Part shown: positions 18,530-27,249 of the stretch, one piece after another
Position numbering within the stretch: the first letter of the stretch is position 1
Layout: each line of letters starts with the position of its first letter
From: Alphaproteobacteria bacterium
GTDB lineage: Bacteria; Pseudomonadota; Alphaproteobacteria; Rhodospirillales; Rhodospirillaceae
DNA length: 64,000 bases
Direction: 5' to 3'
Assembly (NCBI GenBank): GCA_030604885.1
Contig: JAUVUZ010000003.1
Location: forward strand, 1 to 64,000
Program-made: the position numbers and the translations under genes
The notes under the pieces: model-generated
What the model was told of the DNA's origin: nothing
The model's database searches: none
Seen by the model: only the letters and a program-made list of their open reading frames with translations

Positions 18530-19780
18530 ATGACCGCGTCGCCCGCCATCGCCCGTCTGCTCGTCGCCCTGCGCCGCCGCGCGGTGCTGAAGGGGATCGG
18601 CGCCGCCGCCGCCTTCGGCCTGCTGCCGCGCGCGGCGCGGGCGGGCGGGTTGCAACTGGTGCCGCTCGCCCCCAATCCGGAGGGCGGGTTCTCCGAACTC
18701 TGGGCGGTTTCGGGCTATGCGCCGGGCGGCGGCGCCACCCTCGGCGGCGCGGCGGCGAAGCGCCTCGCCGCCCTCGCGCCGCCCGCCGCCGCCAAGCTGC
18801 GGATCTTCCATTTCAACGACATGCACAACTATCTCGTCTCCGGCCGCAGCGAGGCGGGCGAGACCCACGCGATGAGCCAGTTCGTCAAGCGGGTGCGCGC
18901 GGCGCGGGCCAAGGCCAAGCCGGGGGAGGCGGTGCTGTTCCTCAGCTCCGGCGACGACCGCACCGGCACCGGCCTCGACAAGCTGCTGGGCGACGTGGAG
19001 GGGCGGGGCTTCGTCAGCGACCCGGCCTACGTCGCCTATTCCGCCGCCGGGGTGGACGCGGGGGCGATCGGCAACCACGAGTTCGACCACGGCGCCCGCA
19101 CCCTCAAGCGCGGCATTCGCGGCCACGCCCGCTTTCCGCTGCTTGCCGCCAACCTCCACGGCGGCGCCGAGCTGGAGCCGGGGCGGGACTACGCGCCCGC
19201 CGCGATCGGCGTGGCGGCGGGGGTGCGCGTCGCCCTGCTCGGCCTCACCACGCCGGTGATGAAGCACTTCCGCAAGGCCGCCGACCCGGGCCTGGCGGTG
19301 GCCTCGCCGGTGGCGGTGGCGAAGGACCTGCTGCCCGCGCTCGCCGCCCACGCGGACGTCGTGCTGATCCTCTCCCACTGCGGCTTCGGCGAGGACTTCG
19401 GCCCGGCGCGGCAGTCGGACGGCTGGCGCTTTTTCATCGCCGAGGGCGACATCTCCATCGCCCGCGCGGTTTCCGGGCTGACCGACAAGCCGGTGGCGAT
19501 CCTCGGCGGCCACACCCACACCGTGCTCAACGCCGAGCGCCTCGACGCCGCCAACCTGGTGGCGGGTGTGCCGGTGCTCCAGGCCGGGGCGCACGGCCGC
19601 TACCTCGGCGAGGCGGTGCTGACCCTCGCGGCGGGGCGGGAGACGCGCCTGTCCGCGCGCCTCCACGCCACCCGCCGCGGCGACGAGGAGTCGCCCCGCC
19701 GCGAGCGCGAGGGCGACTACGACCGGGAGTTCGAAACCCGGGTGATCGACCCCCTCCAGGCCCGCGCCCGCGCCCTCTGA
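18530..19780 (+). CDS. Tat-exported metallophosphoesterase/5'-nucleotidase family
   Basis: 416 residues. A twin-arginine signal (RRRAVLKGIGAAAAFG at 15-30, ending near ARA-G) indicates export in folded form. The mature protein has the calcineurin-like phosphoesterase signature: HFNDMHN at 94-100, SSGDDRTGTG, AIGNHEFDHG, ILSHCGFG and GGHTHTVLN, in the UshA/5'-nucleotidase order. The C-terminal substrate domain of UshA is missing, so the substrate is open (nucleotides, UDP-sugars or other phosphoesters). It precedes tctCBA by 156 bp on the same strand, and its signal peptide is strikingly similar to that of TctC, but a promoter-like TATACT separates them. Confidence 0.88.
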   Translation: MTASPAIARLLVALRRRAVLKGIGAAAAFGLLPRAARAGGLQLVPLAPNPEGGFSELWAVSGYAPGGGATLGGAAAKRLAALAPPAAAKLRIFHFNDMHNYLVSGRSEAGETHAMSQFVKRVRAARAKAKPGEAVLFLSSGDDRTGTGLDKLLGDVEGRGFVSDPAYVAYSAAGVDAGAIGNHEFDHGARTLKRGIRGHARFPLLAANLHGGAELEPGRDYAPAAIGVAAGVRVALLGLTTPVMKHFRKAADPGLAVASPVAVAKDLLPALAAHADVVLILSHCGFGEDFGPARQSDGWRFFIAEGDISIARAVSGLTDKPVAILGGHTHTVLNAERLDAANLVAGVPVLQAGAHGRYLGEAVLTLAAGRETRLSARLHATRRGDEESPRREREGDYDREFETRVIDPLQARARAL

Positions 19781-19827
19781 ACCCCCGGTGTTTCAGATAC
19801 CGGGACAGCCGAACCCACTGCGGGAAT

Positions 19828-19860
19828 TCGACTATTCTGATGTGGGGAGGCGTGTATACT
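19828..19860 (+). promoter_or_regulatory. possible promoter before tctC
   Basis: A good minus-10 match TATACT (19855-19860) lies 77 bp before tctC. The only minus-35-like hexamer, TTCGAC (19828-19833), is 21 bp away, longer than ideal, so an activator may be needed. Spacing makes this tentative. Confidence 0.3.
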
Positions 19861-19936
19861 CTTTCGGCATATGCCGCCCCGCCGCAAGCGCGGGCGCGAA
19901 AACGGCACACGCCGGAACATGGAGGAGGAGCGTTCA

Positions 19937-20905
19937 ATGAAACGTCGGAGCGTCCTGAAGGGACTGGGTGCGGCCGCCGCGTGCGGCGTGGTGCCGTTCG
20001 CGAGCGCCCGGGCGGCCAACTGGCCCACCCGGCCGATCACCATGATCTGCCCGTGGTCGGCGGGCGGCGGTACCGACCTCCTGCTGCGCAAGCTCGCGGC
20101 TTCGTTGAGCAAGGTCACCAAACAGACCGTCACCGTGGTCAACACCACCGGCGGCGGCGGCGCCATCGGCCACGCGGCGATCATGCGCGCCCCGGCCGAC
20201 GGCACCACCATCGGCATGATCACCTTCGAGCTGAACTCGCTGCCGCCGCAGGGCCTGATTCCCTTCACCTGGAAGGACTTCGACCCGATCATGCGGGTCA
20301 ACGTCGACGCCCCGGCGCTCACCGTCAACGCCAAGTCGCCGCTCAACAGCCTCAAGGATTTCGCCGACTACGCCAAGGCCCACCCGGGCGAGGCGACGAT
20401 CGGCAACTCCGGCCCCGGCTCGGTGTGGCACATCGCCGCCGCGATGATGGCCGAGGAACTGGGCGTCACCGCGAAATACGTGCCGTTCGACGGCGCCGCC
20501 CCGGCGGTCACCGCCCTGGTGGGCGGCCACCTCACCGCCGTCTCGGTGTCGGTGGCGGAGGTGCGCAGCCAGGTGGCGGCGGGCAACCTCAAGATGCTCG
20601 GCGTGATGGGCGAGGCCCGCTCCGACCTCTTCCCCGACGTGCCGACCTTCGCCGAGCAGGGGGTCAAGGCGACCTTCGGCACCTGGCGCGGCATCGCCTT
20701 GCCGAAGGGGGTGAAGCCCGAGATCCGCGCCGACATCGCCAAGGCGCTGAAAGCCGCCTACGACGATCCGGAGTTCCAGGAGTTCGCCAAGAGCGCGGCC
20801 CTCAACCTCGCGTATCAGGACGACAAGGCGTTCGCCGGGTTCCTCGACAAGAACGCCAGCGACGTGTTGCGCGTGATGCGCTCGCTCGGCCTCGCCAAGG
20901 TCTGA
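19937..20905 (+). CDS. tctC: tripartite tricarboxylate transporter substrate-binding protein
   Basis: 322-residue periplasmic binding protein of the TTT family (Bug/TctC). Export appears to be by a Tat-type signal: MKRRSVLKGLGAAAACG with RR at 3-4, cleaved near SARA-A. The mature part starts NWPTRPITMICPWSAGGGTD (the family's beta1 loop that binds carboxylate), then NTTGGGGAIGHAA and the conserved PGEATIGNSGPGSVWH and DVPTFAEQG. It would capture a carboxylic acid and deliver it to TctAB; the ligand cannot be told from sequence (citrate, tartrate and aromatic acids are known for the family). GGAGGAGGAG precedes the ATG. First gene of tctCBA. Confidence 0.94.
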   Translation: MKRRSVLKGLGAAAACGVVPFASARAANWPTRPITMICPWSAGGGTDLLLRKLAASLSKVTKQTVTVVNTTGGGGAIGHAAIMRAPADGTTIGMITFELNSLPPQGLIPFTWKDFDPIMRVNVDAPALTVNAKSPLNSLKDFADYAKAHPGEATIGNSGPGSVWHIAAAMMAEELGVTAKYVPFDGAAPAVTALVGGHLTAVSVSVAEVRSQVAAGNLKMLGVMGEARSDLFPDVPTFAEQGVKATFGTWRGIALPKGVKPEIRADIAKALKAAYDDPEFQEFAKSAALNLAYQDDKAFAGFLDKNASDVLRVMRSLGLAKV

Positions 20906-20977
20906 GCCGTGGGCGGCGGGGGCAGCTCCCCGCCGCCGTTTTCGATCCGAACCGAACAGGCGGAGGCCCTTCGCGGC

Positions 20978-21454
20978 ATGAACCGTGCGAACTTCGTATC
21001 CGGCGCGATCGGCGTCGCCGTCGGCGGCGGCGCGCTGGCGGGCGCGTCCGAGTTTCCGCCCGACGTGGTGATGAACGTCGGCCCCGCGTTCTTCCCCAGC
21101 ATGCTGGCGGGGATGCTGGTGCTGGCGAGCGCGATCCTGATGGTGGGCGCCGCCCTCGAACCCGCCGCCGCCGCCGAGGCGCGCGCGCCGCTGCGCTGGA
21201 GCTTCGCCGATGGCCGGGTGCGCGCCGCCGTCACCGTGGCGGCGGTGGCCGGGTTCACCCTGGTGCTCGGGCCGCTCGGCTTCATTCCCACCTCGGTGCT
21301 GTTCCTCGCCGGGATGATGGCGATGCTGGGGATGCGCCGCCCGCTGCCGCTGCTGGCGGTGTCCGTGGGCGTCACCGCCGCGATCTGGCTGATTTTCGAG
21401 AAGCTGCTGGTGCTGAGCCTGCCCGCCGGCATCCTCGACAGCCTTCTCTACTGA
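20978..21454 (+). CDS. tctB: TctB small membrane subunit
   Basis: 158 residues with four predicted membrane helices (about 7-27, 37-58, 85-118 as two, 124-148), the usual size and topology of TctB, which pairs with TctA in proton- or sodium-driven carboxylate uptake. The ATG at 20978 follows CGGAGG; the in-frame upstream extension is Gly/Ser/Pro-rich and hydrophilic and not family-like. It lies 72 bp after tctC and 13 bp before tctA. Sequence conservation in TctB is low, so the call rests on size, topology and position. Confidence 0.92.
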   Translation: MNRANFVSGAIGVAVGGGALAGASEFPPDVVMNVGPAFFPSMLAGMLVLASAILMVGAALEPAAAAEARAPLRWSFADGRVRAAVTVAAVAGFTLVLGPLGFIPTSVLFLAGMMAMLGMRRPLPLLAVSVGVTAAIWLIFEKLLVLSLPAGILDSLLY

Positions 21455-21467
21455 TCCGGAGCCTCCG

Positions 21468-22982
21468 ATGGACCTTCTCCTCCACAGCTTCGGCAACGTC
21501 TTCCATCCCTCGGTGATGCTGGTGATCGCCATGGGCGTGGCGGTGGGCATCACCATCGGCGCGCTGCCGGGGCTGACCGCCACCATGGGCGTGGCGCTGC
21601 TGGTGCCGCTCACCTTCGGCCGCCCGCCGCTCGAAAGCCTGGCGATGCTGCTGGGCCTCTATTGCGGCGCGATGTACGGCGGTTCCATCGCCGCGATCCT
21701 GGTGCGCACGCCGGGCACCCCGGCGGCGGCGGCCACGGTGCTCGAAGGCTATCCCATGGCGCAGCGCGGCGAGGCCGGGCGGGCGCTGGCGATGGCGCTG
21801 TTCGCCTCGTTCACCGGCGGCCTCACCGGCGCGCTGATCATGACCTTCCTCTCGCCGATGATTTCCCACGTGGCGCTGGAGTTCTCCACCGTCGAGTACT
21901 TCGCGCTGGCGGTGTTCGGGCTGTCGGTGATCGTGTCGATTTCCGGCAAGTCGATCGTCAAGGGGTTGATGACCGGCATCTTCGGCCTGCTGATCTCGAC
22001 CATCGGCGCCGACCCGATCTCGGGCTACCCGCGCTTCATCTTCGGCCAGATGGACCTGTTCGAGGGGCCGCCGTTCATCCCGACGCTGATCGGCCTGTTC
22101 GCGGTGTCCGAGGTGATCGCCAACGTGCAGGTGACGCAGTCGCTGCAGCGGGTGCGCGCGGTGGTGGACCGCTACTTCCCCAGTTGGGCCGACATCAAGG
22201 CGTCGCTGGTGCCGATCGGCCGCGGCAGCGTGCTCGGCGCGCTGATCGGCGCGATCCCCGGCGCGGGCGGCGACATCGCCGCGTTCGTCTCCTACGGCGA
22301 GACCAAGCGCACCTCGAAGCACCCGGAGAAGTTCGGCACCGGTCAGGTGGAGGGCCTCGCCGCCTCGGAATGCGCCAACAACGCCTGCTCGGGCGGCGCG
22401 ATGATCCCGCTGCTGTCCCTCGGCGTGCCGGGCGACGCGGTGACGGCGGTGCTGCTCGGCGCGTTCGTGATCCAGGGGTTGCAGCCCGGGCCGCTGCTCT
22501 ACAAGGACCACATCGACATCGTCTACAACGTCTTCGCGTCGATGATCGTCGCCAACTTCGCGCTGCTCGCCATCGGCCTCGTCGGCATCCGCCTGTTCGC
22601 CAAGGTGATCCTGGTGCGCCGCGCGATCCTGATGCCGTCGATCCTGGTGCTGTCCGTCGTCGGCGCCTACGCCATGCGGCGCGACGTGTTCGACGTCTAC
22701 TTCATGCTCGGCTGCGGCGTGGTCGGCTACTTCATGCAGAAGCACGAGTTCCCGCTGTCGCCGATCCTGCTGGCGCTGATCCTGGGGCCGATGGCGGAGG
22801 CCAACCTGCGGCGCTCGCTGGTGGTGTCGGGCGGCGATTTCGGCATCATCCTCACCCGGCCGATCGCGGTGGCGCTGCTGGTGCTGGCGGTGGCGTCGCT
22901 GGCGGCGTCGTTCTACAACCACCGCAAGATCGCCCGCCGCCTCGCCGAGCAGGCGGCCCGGGGCGAACCGCCGCCGGGCTGA
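21468..22982 (+). CDS. tctA: TctA large membrane subunit
   Basis: 504 residues, about twelve membrane helices. The two family signatures are present: ITIGALPGLTATMGVALLVP near 23-43 with its Gly-Pro motif, and the inverted-repeat copy IGAIPGAGGDIAAFVSYGE near 257-275. LYCGAMYGGSIAAILVRTPGTP (about 63-84) is also typical. It is the translocation subunit that works with TctB and the periplasmic TctC. The C-terminus is Arg/Pro-rich. The operon ends at a terminator directly after the stop. Confidence 0.96.
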   Translation: MDLLLHSFGNVFHPSVMLVIAMGVAVGITIGALPGLTATMGVALLVPLTFGRPPLESLAMLLGLYCGAMYGGSIAAILVRTPGTPAAAATVLEGYPMAQRGEAGRALAMALFASFTGGLTGALIMTFLSPMISHVALEFSTVEYFALAVFGLSVIVSISGKSIVKGLMTGIFGLLISTIGADPISGYPRFIFGQMDLFEGPPFIPTLIGLFAVSEVIANVQVTQSLQRVRAVVDRYFPSWADIKASLVPIGRGSVLGALIGAIPGAGGDIAAFVSYGETKRTSKHPEKFGTGQVEGLAASECANNACSGGAMIPLLSLGVPGDAVTAVLLGAFVIQGLQPGPLLYKDHIDIVYNVFASMIVANFALLAIGLVGIRLFAKVILVRRAILMPSILVLSVVGAYAMRRDVFDVYFMLGCGVVGYFMQKHEFPLSPILLALILGPMAEANLRRSLVVSGGDFGIILTRPIAVALLVLAVASLAASFYNHRKIARRLAEQAARGEPPPG

Positions 22983-22983
22983 A

Positions 22984-23006
22984 GGGGCGGCCGGGGCCGC
23001 CCCGGC
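22984..23006. terminator. hairpin between tctA and elbB
   Basis: GGGGCGGCC and GGCCGCCCC form a 9-bp stem with almost no loop, extended by further GC. There is no clear T-tract on either side, so efficiency is uncertain. It lies in the 28-bp gap between converging genes. Confidence 0.5.
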
Positions 23007-23010
23007 CGCG

Positions 23011-23667
23011 TCACATCAGCTTGATCGCCTGGGCGATGGCGGCGTGGGCGCCGTCGGCGATCTGCCCGACCGTGGCGTTGAGCATGTAGCACGGGCTGCT
23101 CACCACCTTGTTGACGAGGTCGACGCAGGTTTCGCCGTGGCTGCGCTCGGCGTGGCTGGCGCCCATGGCGTTGAGCGCCTCGGCGGTGGCGGCGTCGTTG
23201 CCGATGGTCACCTCCACCTTGCCCAGCACCTTGGCGATCAGCGCCGGGGCGATGCACAGGGCGACGATGGGCTTTTTCGCCGCGTGGGTGGCGACGATGG
23301 CGGCCTCCGCATCCGGATTCACCGAGCAGTTGGGGCCGTCGACGGCGAAGGTGCAGAGGTTCTTGGCCGCGCCGAAGCCGCCCGGGAACACCAGCGCGTC
23401 GTAGTCGGCGGGCTTGTAGTGGGCGAGGGGGAGAATCGCGCCGCGGGCGATGCGCGCGGATTCCACCAGCACGTTGCGCACCTCGTCCGACGGCGCGCCG
23501 AGCGCGTGGTTGATGACGTGAAGCTGGCCGACGTCGGGCGCGAAGCACTGGTAGCTGCCGCCCTGGCGGTCGATCGCCAGCAGCGTCATCACCGCTTCGT
23601 GGATCTCGGTTCCGTCGTAGACGCCGCAGCCGGACAGGACGACGGCGAACTTCGGTTTTGCGGACAT
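23011..23667 (-). CDS. elbB: isoprenoid biosynthesis/glyoxalase-like protein ElbB (DJ-1/PfpI superfamily)
   Basis: A 218-residue member of the ElbB/ES1 group. The N-terminus FAVVLSGCGVYDGTEIHEAV is characteristic, as are GAAKNLCTFA, the nucleophile elbow IVALCIAPALIAKVLG with its Cys, and IGNDAATAEALNAMGA. ElbB has glyoxalase III-like activity in E. coli and has been linked to isoprenoid metabolism; its physiological role is uncertain. The ATG at 23667 follows GGAGGAG at 7 nt and is preferred over the in-frame start at 23706. Divergent from the carboxypeptidase gene with 84 bp between. Confidence 0.93.
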   Translation of the reverse strand: MSAKPKFAVVLSGCGVYDGTEIHEAVMTLLAIDRQGGSYQCFAPDVGQLHVINHALGAPSDEVRNVLVESARIARGAILPLAHYKPADYDALVFPGGFGAAKNLCTFAVDGPNCSVNPDAEAAIVATHAAKKPIVALCIAPALIAKVLGKVEVTIGNDAATAEALNAMGASHAERSHGETCVDLVNKVVSSPCYMLNATVGQIADGAHAAIAQAIKLM

Positions 23668-23751
23668 GTGTTCTCCTCCGGTAGGATGCAGGACGTTTGC
23701 GGCCACTCCGAATCATCGGGGCGGCGCGGGGAAAAAACAAGAAGGGCGAGC

Positions 23752-25236
23752 ATGTCGGCGTATTCCGAGTTGAAGGCGCGGTTCCACAAGCGGTCGGCGA
23801 TCGAGGGCGCGCTCGCCACCCTGCAATGGGACCGGGCGGCGATGATGCCCACCGGCGGCGCCGAGGCGCGGGCCGAGCAGGTGGCGGTTCTCGAAACCCT
23901 CGCCCACGGCCTCGTCGCCGCGCCCGAGCTGCCCGAACTGCTGGAGGCCGCCGCCGCCGAGCCGCTGGCCGAGGGCGACCGCGCCAACCTCGCCGAAATG
24001 CGCCACGCCTGGGTCCACGCCGCCGCCGTGCCCGCCGACCTCGTCGCCGCCCTCGCCAAGGCGGGCGCGGCGTGCGAGATGGCGTGGCGGGCGGCGCGCC
24101 CGGCGGCGGATTTCCCGGCGGTGCTGCCCCGCCTCGAAGCCTTGCTGGCGCTGGTGCGGGAGGAGGCGGCGGCCAAGGCCGAGGCCCTCGGCGTCTCCCC
24201 CTACGACGCGCTGCTGGACGGCTACGAGCCGGGCGGCCAGTCCGCCGAGATCGACGCGATCTTCGCCGACCTCGCGGCGTTCCTGCCCGGGTTCCTCGAC
24301 GACGTGCTGGCGCGCCAGGCGGCCCGGCCCGAGCCGTTGCCGCTGCCCGGCCCGTTCCCCGCCGCCACCCAGCGGGCGATGGTGCGCCGGGTGATGACGG
24401 CGATGGGCTTCGACTTCGCCCACGGGCGGCTGGACGAAAGCGCGCACCCCTTCTGCGGCGGCATCGCCGACGACGTGCGCCTCACCACCCGCTACGACGA
24501 GGCGGACGCGTTCTCCGGCGTGTTCGGCGTGATTCACGAAACCGGCCACGCCCTCTACGAGCGCGGCCTGCCCGAGGCCTGGCGCGGCCAGCCCGCCGGT
24601 CAGGCGCGCGGCATGAGCCTGCACGAAAGCCAGTCGCTCTCCATGGAGATGCAGGCGGGGCGGGGGCGGGCGTTCCTCTCCTGGCTGGCGCCGGTGCTGG
24701 CGGAGGCGTTCGGCGGCACCGGCCCGGCGTGGTCGGTGGAGAATTTCGTCGCCTTGGCGCAGCGGGTGGAGCGGGGCTTCATCCGCGTCGAGGCCGACGA
24801 GGTGACCTATCCCGCCCACGTGATTCTCCGCTACCGGCTGGAGCGGGCGATGGTGGCGGGCGATCTGCCGCTCGCCGACCTGCCGGAGGCGTGGAACGCG
24901 GGGATGCGGGACCTGCTCGGCGTGGTGCCGCCCGACGACCGCCTCGGCTGCCTGCAGGACATCCACTGGTACGACGGCGCGTGGGGCTACTTCCCCACCT
25001 ACACCCTGGGCGCGATGACCGCGGCGCAGCTGTTCGCCGCCGCCCGCGCGGCGGTGCCCGACCTCGAAGCGGCGCTGGCGCGGGGCGACTTTTCGCCGCT
25101 GCTGGGCTGGATGCGGGCGAACGTCCACGCCCGCGCGTCGCTGCTGCCCACCGCCGAAATCCTCCGCCGCGCCACCGGCAAGCCGCTCGACGCCCAGGCC
25201 TTCAAGGCGCACCTCACGGCGCGGTATCTGGCATGA
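23752..25236 (+). CDS. M32 family carboxypeptidase (Taq-type)
   Basis: A 494-residue zinc metallocarboxypeptidase that removes C-terminal residues from peptides in the cytosol. The zinc motif HETGH is at 262-266 in GVIHETGHALYERG; the third ligand Glu is in SLHESQSLSMEMQAGR. DIHWYDGAWGYFPTYTLG near 405-422 is a strong M32 marker, as are TTRYDEADAFSG (about 245-256) and EADEVTYPAHVILRY. Length agrees with the family (about 500). It has an ATGA overlap with the following small membrane protein, so the two form one unit. Confidence 0.95.
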   Translation: MSAYSELKARFHKRSAIEGALATLQWDRAAMMPTGGAEARAEQVAVLETLAHGLVAAPELPELLEAAAAEPLAEGDRANLAEMRHAWVHAAAVPADLVAALAKAGAACEMAWRAARPAADFPAVLPRLEALLALVREEAAAKAEALGVSPYDALLDGYEPGGQSAEIDAIFADLAAFLPGFLDDVLARQAARPEPLPLPGPFPAATQRAMVRRVMTAMGFDFAHGRLDESAHPFCGGIADDVRLTTRYDEADAFSGVFGVIHETGHALYERGLPEAWRGQPAGQARGMSLHESQSLSMEMQAGRGRAFLSWLAPVLAEAFGGTGPAWSVENFVALAQRVERGFIRVEADEVTYPAHVILRYRLERAMVAGDLPLADLPEAWNAGMRDLLGVVPPDDRLGCLQDIHWYDGAWGYFPTYTLGAMTAAQLFAAARAAVPDLEAALARGDFSPLLGWMRANVHARASLLPTAEILRRATGKPLDAQAFKAHLTARYLA

Positions 25237-25748
25237 CCGCGCCGACGCCGGAAGAGCGGGCGCAGATCGTCGTCCGCATTCTCGAACAGGCGATCCGCGA
25301 GGGCCGCAACGAAACCGGCCTGCGCACCAAATCCGGCCGCCCCGGCCTGTCGTTCCGCCAGTGGCAGGACATCGCGGCGGTCGAGGTGGCCAACGCGATC
25401 CGCGACGCCGAGGCCGAGGTGAGCAAGCGCAAGGGCGTCGGCAACCGCATCGCCATGACCCTCGGCGCCTGCCTCGTCACCCTCGGGTTCTTCGGCGCGG
25501 CGGTGGCGTGGGGGCGGGTGGACCGCACCCTGGCGGCGGTCGCCTCCCTCGCCGCCGGGGCGGGGCTTCTGATCGCCGCCATGGAGATTCCGCTGCGCCT
25601 CTCGTGGCGCAAGGCGCGCGCCAAGCGCCGCGCCCGCAAGTTCGAGAACATCCGCTCCCTCGACAAGCAAATCCGCGCCCTCGAACGCTTCCTCGAAGAC
25701 AAGAAGGAAACCCTGGAGGAGCAGATCGAGCCGCTGCGCCGCCCCTGA
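25233..25748 (+). CDS. small membrane protein with coiled coil, unknown function
   Basis: 171 residues. A polar N-terminus (about 1-70, with ILEQAIREGRNE and SFRQWQDIAAVEVANAI) precedes two adjacent membrane helices (about 74-95 and 101-119, LAAVASLAAGAGLLIAAMEI), then a strongly basic stretch (WRKARAKRRARKF) and a C-terminal coiled coil (about 140-168). It would place both ends in the cytoplasm. I recognise no family. It starts inside the stop of the carboxypeptidase (ATGA), so it is co-translated with it; a link between function of the two is not known. Confidence 0.85.
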   Translation: MTAPTPEERAQIVVRILEQAIREGRNETGLRTKSGRPGLSFRQWQDIAAVEVANAIRDAEAEVSKRKGVGNRIAMTLGACLVTLGFFGAAVAWGRVDRTLAAVASLAAGAGLLIAAMEIPLRLSWRKARAKRRARKFENIRSLDKQIRALERFLEDKKETLEEQIEPLRRP

Positions 25749-25842
25749 GGACAAGCCTTTCCTTGTGGTTTGCGGCCATGCCGGTTATATCGGGGGGCTG
25801 CGCCCGCGGACGGGCGGAACCTTCTGAGCGGGAAGATACAGC

Positions 25843-27249
25843 GTGCGCTACATCAGTACGCGGGGCGAGGCCCCGGTTCTCTCCTTCGACGACGTGCTCC
25901 TCGCCGGCCTCGCGTCGGATGGCGGCCTCTACGTGCCCCAGGCGGTGCCGGTGGTCGACGTCGCCACCTGGGATGCCTGGCGCACCCTGTCGTATCCCGA
26001 CCTCGCCGCCGCGGTGATGAAGCCGTTCGTCTCCGGCACCCTCACCGACGCCGAGCTGACCGACATCACCCACGCCGCCTACGCCGGGTTCGACCACGCC
26101 GCGATCGCGCCCTTGAAGCAGTTCGACACCGACCTCTGGGTGATGGAGCTGTTCCACGGCCCGACCCTCGCCTTCAAGGACATGGCGATGCAGGTGCTCG
26201 GCCGCCTGTTCGACAATCTGCTGGCGAAGCGGCAGAAGCGCATCACCATCGTCGGCGCCACCTCGGGCGACACCGGCTCCGCCGCCATCGAGGCGTGTCG
26301 CGACCGCGAGGCCATCGACATCTTCATCCTCCACCCGGCGGGCCGCGTCTCCGAGGTGCAGCGCCGCCAGATGACCACGGTGTCGGCGCAGAACGTCTTC
26401 AACATCGCGATCAAGGGCACCTTCGACGACTGCCAGGACCTGGTGAAGGCGATGTTCGCCGACGCCGCCTTCCGCGACCGGGTGGCCCTCTCGGCGGTCA
26501 ACTCGATCAACTGGGCGCGGGTGCTGGCGCAGGTGGTCTACTACGTGTGGGCGGCGCTGCGCCTCGGCGCGCCCGACCGCGCCGTCGGCTTCGCCGTGCC
26601 CACCGGCAACTTCGGCAACGTCTTCGCGGGCTACGTCGCCAAGACCATGGGCCTGCCGATCGAGCAGCTGATCGTCGGCTCCAACCGCAACGACATCCTC
26701 ACCCGCTTCTTCGCCTCGGGCGAAATGGCGATGAGCGAGGTGGTGCCCACCATCAGCCCGTCCATGGACATCCAGATCTCGTCCAACTTCGAGCGCCTGC
26801 TGTTCGACATGCTGGGCCGCGACGGCGCCGCGGTGCGCATCGCGATGAACCGCTTCCGCCAGTCCGGCCGCTTCGAGGTTTCGCCCGAGGTGCTGGCGCG
26901 CAGCCGCGCGGTGTTCTCCGCCCTCGCCCTCGACGACGCCAAGACCAAGGCGGCGATCCTCGCCGAATACAAGGCCACCGGCGAAATCCTCGACCCGCAC
27001 TCCGCCATCGGCGTGGCCGCCGCGCGGGCGCGGGCCAAGACCCCGGGCGTGCCGGTGGTGGCGCTCGCCACCGCCCACCCCGCCAAGTTCGGCCAGGCGG
27101 TCGAGGAAGCCTGCGGCGTCGCGCCCAAGCTGCCGCCGCGCCTCGCCGACCTGCTCGACCGCTCGGAACGGCTGACGATCCTGCCGAACGACCTCAAAAC
27201 CGTGGAAGACTATGTGCTGGCGCGCAGCCGCGCCGCCGGAGGACGCTGA
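25843..27249 (+). CDS. thrC: threonine synthase
   Basis: 468-residue PLP enzyme that converts O-phosphohomoserine to threonine. It is the long bacterial form with N-terminus MRYISTRGEAPVLSFDDVLLAGLASDGGLYVP split across 1-32, PLP Lys at K112 in GPTLAFKDMAMQ, VGATSGDTGSAAIEA as the phosphate-binding loop, and PTGNFGNVFAGY. The start codon is GTG at 25843 (GCGGGAAG upstream); it is the only start that keeps the conserved N-terminus. The next gene begins directly after the stop codon. Homoserine kinase is in this window too (33.7-34.7 kb) but not adjacent. Confidence 0.96.
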   Translation: MRYISTRGEAPVLSFDDVLLAGLASDGGLYVPQAVPVVDVATWDAWRTLSYPDLAAAVMKPFVSGTLTDAELTDITHAAYAGFDHAAIAPLKQFDTDLWVMELFHGPTLAFKDMAMQVLGRLFDNLLAKRQKRITIVGATSGDTGSAAIEACRDREAIDIFILHPAGRVSEVQRRQMTTVSAQNVFNIAIKGTFDDCQDLVKAMFADAAFRDRVALSAVNSINWARVLAQVVYYVWAALRLGAPDRAVGFAVPTGNFGNVFAGYVAKTMGLPIEQLIVGSNRNDILTRFFASGEMAMSEVVPTISPSMDIQISSNFERLLFDMLGRDGAAVRIAMNRFRQSGRFEVSPEVLARSRAVFSALALDDAKTKAAILAEYKATGEILDPHSAIGVAAARARAKTPGVPVVALATAHPAKFGQAVEEACGVAPKLPPRLADLLDRSERLTILPNDLKTVEDYVLARSRAAGGR

